Shown here piece by piece: positions 57,092-64,000 of a stretch of DNA of 64,000 nt. Both the position numbers and the translations under genes were made by a program. The notes beneath the pieces were generated by a model. The model saw only the letters and a list, made by a program, of their open reading frames with translations, did not search any database and was not told where the DNA came from. The stretch's first letter is position 1; each line of letters opens with the position of its first letter. Origin of the DNA: Globodera rostochiensis (taxonomy: Eukaryota; Nematoda; Chromadorea; Rhabditida; Heteroderidae); the NCBI GenBank assembly GCA_018350325.1, contig JAEVLN010000002.1, positions 4,571,456 to 4,635,455 on the forward strand, read 5' to 3'.

Positions 57092-57160
57092 CATGCGTAT
57101 TCGAACCCCCACCCGACCCCCCACACCAACACCACTAACCATTCCGCCACCGGTGCACTT
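57092..57160 (-). repeat. tRNA-like segment
   Basis: On the - strand: A box 'GTGGCGGAATGGTTAG' and B box 'GGGGGTTCGAATACG', with a G-rich middle like the one at 43055. The acceptor stem is not evident. It is not obviously inside an element with visible ends. Confidence 0.6.
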
Positions 57161-60139
57161 GCAAAAAGCGTTTTTCGGAATTTTCAGGCCTAATAAACAC
57201 CAATCGATAGCTCACGAAAAGTTGGGTGTTGAAAGTATTTTTTATTTTTTTTTAAATCCATCCCAAAAAAAGTTAATGACAAAAAACCGAAAAAAAAGTG
57301 AACAACAGCAAAGTTGTCCCAAACAGTCCAACTTAAAATCCTACCAGCAAGTGCTAATAAACTTCAAGTTTAAAAAACAAATGAATGCTTTAACAAAATT
57401 AATAGAATGTTACATAAACAAAAACTTACTAAATTTACTAAAAACATAAATGAGCCATGAAGGATCTGCTAAAAATACATAATAAAAAAATAAGACAAAA
57501 AGCTATCAATAAGCTATTGAAAAATTATAAAAGTGTGCACACCTGTATTTAAATTTTCCTTGATCAAAGCCAACAGACAAAATGGAATTTGGTTATTACA
57601 ATATTATGCCAAGATTATACGATCCGCAGGAACAAGGATACATTTATAAATTATATTAAAATTCATCTTAAAATTAAAAAGTACACTTGTAAATAACTAA
57701 AACTCGTGACAAAGTGCCTTGGATGGCACGTACTCAAATAATATATAAAAACTCATGTTCACACTTAATATGCGAAAAATTTACCTATTGCCCAATTAAT
57801 TCAAAAAAAAATTTTATCATTTAATTCCTTGCTTCATTTTGCATTGTTAAAAAATATAATAAAAAGATGATAAAGTGAGAGTGTTTATCTCTAAGCATTA
57901 CGAAAATGGAAGACACGCTGGCGCTGCGCCCAAAGAACTGGCTGTAAGGCTAACACAAACACAGATGACAAAATTGTGGGCTGGACGAAGGCACAACAGA
58001 GCCAAGGCTTCATTATCCTTTTAAAATTAACGAATGAAAAAATTGAATTTATCAATAATTTTATTTTTGAAAATCTTCTTATAATTGATAAAATTACATA
58101 AAAATCAAAACAATATAATATACAAAAGTAAATTTCTGATTAAAGTAATTATTAATAAAACAACTACAATACCCTCTGTCTGCTAAAAATTGGAAAATTT
58201 ACTATCTTTGCTAATCCACGTGATTTGTATTTAAAAAGCTCAGTTTGAGTATTTAATTAATTCTACTAAGTGTATAACATTATATTGGGTAATTATTCTC
58301 TCAAACATTTTCTATTTTTTGACAATGTAATTACAAAAATTTGATTGAATATTTTAATTGATATTGGTATATTAATATGCTAGTTCTTGATTTTATATAT
58401 TTTAGTTAAGACTTTTTCTCGTTATGTGTCTCGTTCTTTTTTTCATCTAAATGGTGCGGTTACTTTGAAAATTTCATTTCGTAGCAACGGAATCATTAAT
58501 AATGCGGTACAAAATATTACAATTAAACAAAACAACATCTAAGGGTTGCTTTATCTTCAAATGAAAATGAAAACAAACCTTAATTGCAAATATATTGTTA
58601 TTTTAATTTTTCATAGATGCAAATATGAGTTAAGCTGAAATTAACTTGAATATTTTTATGTAAAAAAATAAAACTACAGCTCCAGATGAAATAAACTTAT
58701 TGAAAATCATCTTAAATATCTAATTAATTTTGACCCATATAACTTTGGATTTTAAAAAGAACAAAATTTTCGAATTTCTGAAAAAATGTCTGAAAATAAT
58801 CAATCGCGCAAATACAAGCAGATTTTCTAATTGCTATTGAATTGATGTACGCCGTTACGCTTTGAAATAATCAAAGGAATAAAAAAAATATGGAACCATT
58901 TTATACAAAAAAAAATGTAAAAAATAAAGAGACGACGACGTCTCACAATTACATATAACTTTCCTTAAATATTTTATCAAAATTCTAATTATTTTAAAAA
59001 GCCCTCAACACTACTCAACGATAGCAAATATTATAAGGAAGTTGCCCGTTGTCTTCTTTATTCACGTGGTGGAAATGAATAATATTTTAAATATAATCAT
59101 AAGAAAAATTTAGTACTTATATGGTATAACGAACTTGGAAATAAAACAATTCAAATTTATCAAAATTTTTATAAATTATAAAATAAAAGAATAATAAAAA
59201 TGCATTCTGACAAATATTCTTTATAAAAAAACATTATTATTAATTTTAAGCTAAAAATACCCTGTAAACCAGTTACAAAATAATGGAATATCGTACTTCT
59301 TTGCATATAGGTCAAAGATATTGCGTGAGAGAATTATAAAAAAATAAAATAAATTTGATGTGGAATATAGCAAATTCGCCCTTTTAACGAAATAAAATTG
59401 AACCCATTTCTTCACCCATAACAACGAGCCTAAATATGCACAAAGGCTGCCTTCTCCACAACGATCGTGAGACTTGACATTCTTAAAATATGATTAAAAA
59501 AGATAAGCAGAGGCTATCTAAAAGCTAATTTTTCGAAAAATATAAAATATAAAGATAAAACACTAATTATATTTTTGATTATTCCATTTGCAATTTATTT
59601 TAATACACTTAAAATCAAATTCACCATTAATATAGACATCAGAATGCGAAAGTAGAGCTCATTTTTAAACACGTACAAATATTATTTAAAACATTTAAAA
59701 CCCTATCGAAACGGAGAAGAGCCTTATCTGGATTTGCAACCAAGTAACTTGAGAAAGCTGGAAGTCCAACTTTAAATAAGATAGAAACTGCAAAATTAAT
59801 TATTTTTTACAAAATTATTTAAATAGAATAGGTTGAATAAATGATATAATTAAATATTAAAATACAAATTATTACAGGAATGCTATGTTAGAAAAACATG
59901 AAAAATTGCAATTGCTTATGAATTTATTATTAAAATAAAATCGTAAAAGGAAAATGACAGCTTTTCTGTGATCTATTTTACAGCATTGCAAACTTATATT
60001 TAAGCCTAATAATAAACTATAAAAGGGTTTTTCTGCAAAGAAATAATATATTAATTCTATTAAATTTAATTTAATAAACTAAATAATCGAAATTATTTAA
60101 AAAAGAAGTTAGATTAACAAAAATATTAAAAACAACTAC
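57161..60139. other. AT-rich, A-biased
   Basis: The 118-codon + strand frame at 57093-57449 starts in the tRNA-like segment and is lysine/asparagine-rich; it is not supported. A GC-richer patch at 57905-58015 has no clear exon structure. Nothing else is seen. Confidence 0.4.
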
Positions 60140-60265
60140 ATGGATTGCAGAAACTTGAAGGTCGAAGAGCAGATTGTCATGACAAACAAGGTACCAGAAT
60201 TCAACTTGGTCGTCCGTTCCACCATGACCTCCTCGCGAGGTACCTTAGGGTTCGTCAATTTTTAA
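60140..60265 (+). CDS. small open frame or exon, strand uncertain
   Basis: ATG 60140 to TAA 60263 gives 41 residues with coding-like content (RNLKVEEQIVMTNKVPEFNL, then VVRSTMTSSRGTLGFVNF). The - strand is also open here (NPKVPREEVMVERTTKLNSG). A GC-rich island of this size in A-rich DNA is probably part of a gene, but the strand and boundaries are unresolved. Confidence 0.3.
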   Translation: MDCRNLKVEEQIVMTNKVPEFNLVVRSTMTSSRGTLGFVNF

Positions 60266-60796
60266 ATTTAAAATAAAAAAGTATCAGATCGCGGCGGTCT
60301 TATATTATTACCATAAAAAATTAGTTTTATGAATATAAATGTTAGAAAATTATCTTATCCTTAATAAAACATTTGGAATTTTTTTTAAAAACAAGATTGA
60401 AAATTGCCTACAAACAACCACGCGCAATAAAGACTAGAAATTAAAAATATGATTTATACCATCGATTTTTTATTTCATGTAAATATTAATAGAAGCTAAA
60501 ATAACTTACGAATACGAGTTAAATGGGCAATTTTTGAAATAAACTGTTATCAACAGAAATATATGGACGCGAGGAACAAGAAGATTAAATTAATAATTTT
60601 GGAAACTATTTTGCGTGATATAATCGCTGCAAAAAAAAAACTAATTTAAATTTTTTACATATATTATTATCGAAAGCGCAATATATATATATATATAATT
60701 AATTGCCAATTCCCAAAAAATTAATTTACTTTTTCAACTTTTAAAAATCAATGTAAGTATTATTCCGGAACCGACGAAATCCGTCCTGGGTCGTTT

Positions 60797-60840
60797 CGTA
60801 AATTTCGCCACTATGGGCGTTTCGTAAATTCCGCCACCTA
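60797..60840 (+). repeat. dispersed repeat (partner at 28452)
   Basis: Two direct copies of 'gtttcgtaaatt(t/c)cgccac', the second in the phrase 'actatgggcgtttcgtaaat', which is the reverse complement of the site at 28452-28482. Confidence 0.6.
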
Positions 60841-60871
60841 TATACAAACATTTAGTTTTAGCTTACTCTAA

Positions 60872-61042
60872 ACGCGCAATACTTCGCAGCTTCGGCAAAT
60901 GTCCCCGCACCTTACACGCAAGGCATTGCTTCTCAAGCGGTTGACAATGCAGCTGCCTGTGAATGGGGAGTTTTGCAGACAGATCATGCACCATTATGTC
61001 GGGTTGTCGTTGGCAGATATATTTTATACATCCCTTAGATGA
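60872..61042 (+). CDS. terminal-exon-like patch, strand uncertain
   Basis: 56 codons open to TGA 61040, which overlaps an AATAAA signal (TGAATAAAG). Residues such as HLTRKALLLKRLTMQLPVNG and CRQIMHHYVGLSLADIFYTS look genuine. 'acttcgcag' at 60881-60889 could be the acceptor. The - strand is also open, with a cysteine-rich peptide (QPLEKQCLACKVRGHLPKLR), so either reading is possible. The + strand reading is slightly preferred because of the AATAAA. No family is recognised. Confidence 0.35.
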   Translation, partial: TRNTSQLRQMSPHLTRKALLLKRLTMQLPVNGEFCRQIMHHYVGLSLADIFYTSLR

Positions 61043-61519
61043 ATAAAGAAATGTTATTTTATTTTATGATTTTGAGCAATATTTTTAAATATTTCATTTA
61101 AACAATAGAAGATAATTTTATTTTAACCAAACAGCAACAAAACAAATATTTAAACGGAAATTTATATTTATCTAGTTTCATTTTAATGTTTTAAGAAATT
61201 GTAGATTTTATTAGTAAATTTTGTTTGCTCTCAAAAATTGCTTAATTTTATATTTTTTGCTTAATTATTAATGGCAAAATCTGTTAACCCTCTCTATTAC
61301 AATTGAAAAATAAGAATGTTTGTGTTTTAAATTTTTCAAATATTTATTTATTCATATTTTATACTTACATTTAAATTGATTCTTATTCGTATTCTGTTAG
61401 AATATTAAAAAGTTTTGGAATTAAAAAGTTTCTTTAAAAAAATATTCAATATCAAAATGTCCCAAAAAGTTGAGGTTTGAAAATAGAATTTTTTTAATGT
61501 GTATCTTTCCTTAATAAGA
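61043..61519. other. AT-rich, T-biased
   Basis: The + strand turns T-rich again right after the AATAAA at 61043. No feature is supported. Confidence 0.45.
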
Positions 61520-62213
61520 GAATTCATTGATTCATGTTAAAAAATAAGATAAAATGTTTCTTTTTATACTCGTTTTGATTATTTCTATCATAGATATACT
61601 CATCACCTTCGATTTTTGTCTTGACTATTTCAATGAGTCTCGTAAAACTGCGCACCCAATTAGGAATTTGTTTTTGATATGCTAGACATTATGGTGATTC
61701 TGAAGTCAGAAATTTTATTTGTTTGCCGCGGAGGCGATTTATTAGTTTTTTGGATGACGATTTAATTTCTTTTTATTTCTACATTTTCTCTTTTGTTAAT
61801 TTAGCATTTTATTTTATTTTTAGGTTTTGATATTACATTACTTTTTTGTTTTTTATTTTATTCTTAATGATGTTAACCTTTTTCGCGGTCTTCGCGACAA
61901 ATTTTTGAGCTTCCGGATCAGAGTCGGTTGCTAGATTTAAGTGTTCGTCCGGATTAAATTTTCTTCGGGTATTATCTGAATTTCTTCTATTTAGTCGAAT
62001 GGATTTTTAAAATTGTCTTCTGGGACGGCTTCTTTGGTTTCGGGCGTCAAAGGAGAAGTTCTTGATCGCACAGTTTGTTAGGTTTCGGAGGGCTCGGAGT
62101 CCTCCTATTTCTAATCTATTATTTCGATTAGTCCGCCCGCCAGAGGAAGAAATACCACCATAATTATTTTTTATTGAATGATACTTCCCGTTCTTGGTAT
62201 TGATTCCAGCCAT
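61520..62213 (-). pseudogene. degraded gene, unknown product
   Basis: ATG 62213 in a good context (AAGCACGATGG) opens 68 codons with GGISSSGGRTNRNNRLEIGG and NFSFDARNQRSRPRRQF, ending in a TAA near 62007. The same frame then stays open for about 45 further codons (RRNSDNTRRKFNPDEHLNLA, then SDPEAQKFVAKTAKKVNI). Another open stretch at about 61690-61540 on this strand reads PNWVRSFTRLIEIVKTKIEG. The Arg/Gly/Asn-rich N-terminus suggests an RNA- or nucleic-acid-binding protein, perhaps a retroelement gag-like protein, but no domain is recognised. An in-frame stop plus a frame change make it broken, or the stretches are exons. Confidence 0.4.
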
Positions 62214-62428
62214 CGTGCTTTCCTTAGTTCTTATATTACTTTTTTATACAATTCTTGCAATAGTATTGTTTGTGAAATTTATTTTCTATTTTACCGACAG
62301 ACAATGATCTTTTATAGAATCGCATTTCTTTCTATAATAAAAAGTGTTGCCAAATAATATTTTTAATATTTTACATCAGAGATCTCCTGCGCAGTTCGTA
62401 ATATTATTGTTTGATGGATGTTGCATTT

Positions 62429-62626
62429 TTAGAAGATCTTCATTCTGTGATATTGAATTTTGCAAGCCTTTCTAGTTTTACAATTCAATCTTCGGTGTTC
62501 TTTTATTTTTTTAAGTACCGTTATGCAAGAATGACCAAAGCAATGAGACCCATCTTTGCCATATACGGTTTTTTCTTCATTGAAAATTTTTTGTGATTTG
62601 CGTTTACAAATATTGTTTTTACTCAT
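62429..62626 (-). CDS. exon-like open frame, cysteine/histidine-containing
   Basis: 65 codons with GKDGSHCFGHSCITVLKKIK and EHRRLNCKTRKACKIQYH. The spaced Cys and His residues could form a zinc finger but match no pattern I can name. It lies about 220 bp upstream of the gene at 62213 on the same strand and may belong to the same transcription unit or the same dead element. Confidence 0.3.
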   Translation of the reverse strand: MSKNNICKRKSQKIFNEEKTVYGKDGSHCFGHSCITVLKKIKEHRRLNCKTRKACKIQYHRMKIF

Positions 62627-63870
62627 TGATTATCATTTTTATAATTTTTGAATGAAAATTTTTGAATCGATTTAAATTTTAGAAAATTAAGGAAACAACG
62701 ACATTAAGTAAAAAAGCCAAATGGATGCATTGATTCGCTGGTGAGCAGTGAGCATACTCGTAACTTGTATTAAAAAATATTTTAAAATATTTCGATGATT
62801 TATTAAGTTATAAAATGAAAGTAAAAACTAATTTAAAAAATATATTATATTAGTTAATTTACTTTTATTTCATATTAGTAAATCTTTTTATATTTTGATC
62901 AATATTAGCGCCTTAATTTTGTCGACGCTTCGTAAGCATGATTTCCATATTTCCATGTTTGACATACTTTCAATAAAAAGAATGTTATTCTAATTTAAAT
63001 TGTATTGATAAAGCATTTTGTGTAAAAATTTTTTTATAAACATTGCAAGTTTATGCAGCTTATCAAAATTATATTTTGAGCTTCACAAAATAAAAGTTTT
63101 TCCTTGTTCTTATTCGTAATAAAGAATCTCGAGTATTTAATTGTAATAAATTTTTTTGAATACAGCTTTAGAATAAGTAATTATATTATTATAGTTGCAA
63201 CCTGCGCATCATTAAATGTCGGCACGTGCCTGCCGGTATTCACTAATTCGCGGTAGTTTCAACGATTTTTTTAAACATTTATTAATTAATTAATCCATCC
63301 TTTTTCCATTGTTCATGTATTATTGTATATTGTCTCATTAGACTAATTTAATTCCCATTCAAACTCAAATATGCATTGTCACTTTTAATTTAAATTTTAT
63401 AATAAAAATGGTTTTAATCATTTTTGTTAATAACAAATTGATATTTATCAAGCTTTGTTTTAACTTCGCAAAGATGCAGAATATGCATTGTATTTTATTT
63501 AACTAAATTTTTCATTAATTTTTTGTAATTAGAAAGAAATCTAAGCTAATATTTAAACTAAATTTTAAACTAATGTTGCCAATTTGACCGCATTAAGAAC
63601 AATGCCCGATAAAATGCATCATTTGTTGTATTGGTATTTTAAATTTAAAATCTATGCTTGGATAGACGTGGTAGGCATGCTATTATATTTTTTTCTAATT
63701 ATTAACTTGTCGTTAGATTATTTTATTAAATGAACATTATATAATGTAACATTTAGTTACTAATCTATTTTTTGTTTAAAACTGAATAAATGATAAAAAA
63801 TTTGTTTTATTCATTAATGTTTAAAAAAATTAGTAATATATTAAGATAAAGAGTAAATAGTAGGACCTTG
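62627..63870. other. AT-rich, T-biased
   Basis: Patch 63196-63258 (+ strand, 'ATCASLNVGTCLPVFTNSR' then stop) may be an exon. A short repeat at 63300 matches 4707. Otherwise nothing. Confidence 0.4.
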
Positions 63871-63968
63871 TTTCTTTATGTCTTTTTTCCAACGCGCGGC
63901 TATTCATTTGACGTTTTAATTTCTTTATGTCTTTTTTCCAACGCGCGGCTATTCATTTGACGTTTTAA
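63871..63968 (+). repeat. perfect 49-bp tandem duplication
   Basis: Positions 63871-63919 and 63920-63968 are identical (unit starts 'tttctttatgtcttttttcc' and contains 'aacgcgcggctattcatttg'). Identity in such drift-prone DNA means it is recent, or an assembly or read artefact. Confidence 0.95.
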
Positions 63969-64000
63969 AATTAATCTTAATTTTTATTGCATTTATGTTA

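Noticed and set aside
57093..57449. 118-residue + strand open frame
   Set aside because: It begins inside a tRNA-like repeat and continues into A-rich low-complexity sequence.

Overview
The window looks like AT-rich animal chromosomal DNA. Supporting signs are 40-70 bp GT-AG introns with TTTTTAG-type acceptors, a hAT transposase gene, a BEL/Pao (animal-specific) retroelement scrap, and a fragment of the invertebrate 'F54H12.2-like' protein family. A nematode is the best guess, but nothing here fixes the species. No complete multi-exon host gene could be assembled by reading. What can be supported is isolated exon-like open patches, a dense set of DNA transposons, and one virus-like gene fragment island.

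Layout. 1-12.4 kb: T-rich on the + strand, mostly non-coding, with a few + strand exon-like patches and a BEL/Pao scrap at 8.8-9.0 kb. 12.5-14.7 kb: a GC-richer island holding, in order, a GC-rich minisatellite, a TATA-binding-protein-like gene on the - strand, a 350-bp array of TGACTCA-containing repeats, a divergent TATA promoter, a broken + strand gene, and a - strand capsid-type (F54H12.2-like) gene fragment. This resembles a remnant of a Polinton/large-DNA-virus-like element and is the most interesting part. 15.4-17.7 kb: a 2.3-kb foldback element with tRNA-like sequences in both arms and a hAT-type MITE nested inside it with a perfect 8-bp target duplication. 17.7-32.2 kb: A-rich, intron-like, with a few exon patches. 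32.2-39.6 kb: T-rich again, with a Tc1-like terminus and an unidentified - strand gene. 39.6-49.8 kb: A-rich with three more complete hAT-type MITEs or composites. 49.8-57.2 kb: a transposon thicket holding a hAT transposase gene (four visible exons), three more complete hAT-type elements, a 0.6-kb-arm palindrome, minisatellites and GC hairpins. 57.2-61.0 kb: A-rich with two open patches. 61.0-64.0 kb: T-rich with a degraded - strand gene and a 49-bp tandem duplication.

How the parts fit. Eight non-autonomous elements have terminal inverted repeats and 8-bp target duplications (six perfect, two with mismatches), the signature of hAT transposition. The hAT gene at 50.1-51.2 kb sits beside a terminus (CAGGGATGGGCG) that it shares with one of them, so it is a candidate source of transposase. 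The arms of these elements are built from a short motif repeated many times, a different motif in each family. Several also carry tRNA-like A/B-box segments and a 22-nt GC-rich perfect hairpin. The virus-like island shows several one-base frame breaks, two of them in homopolymer runs, so either decay or uncorrected sequencing error could explain them.
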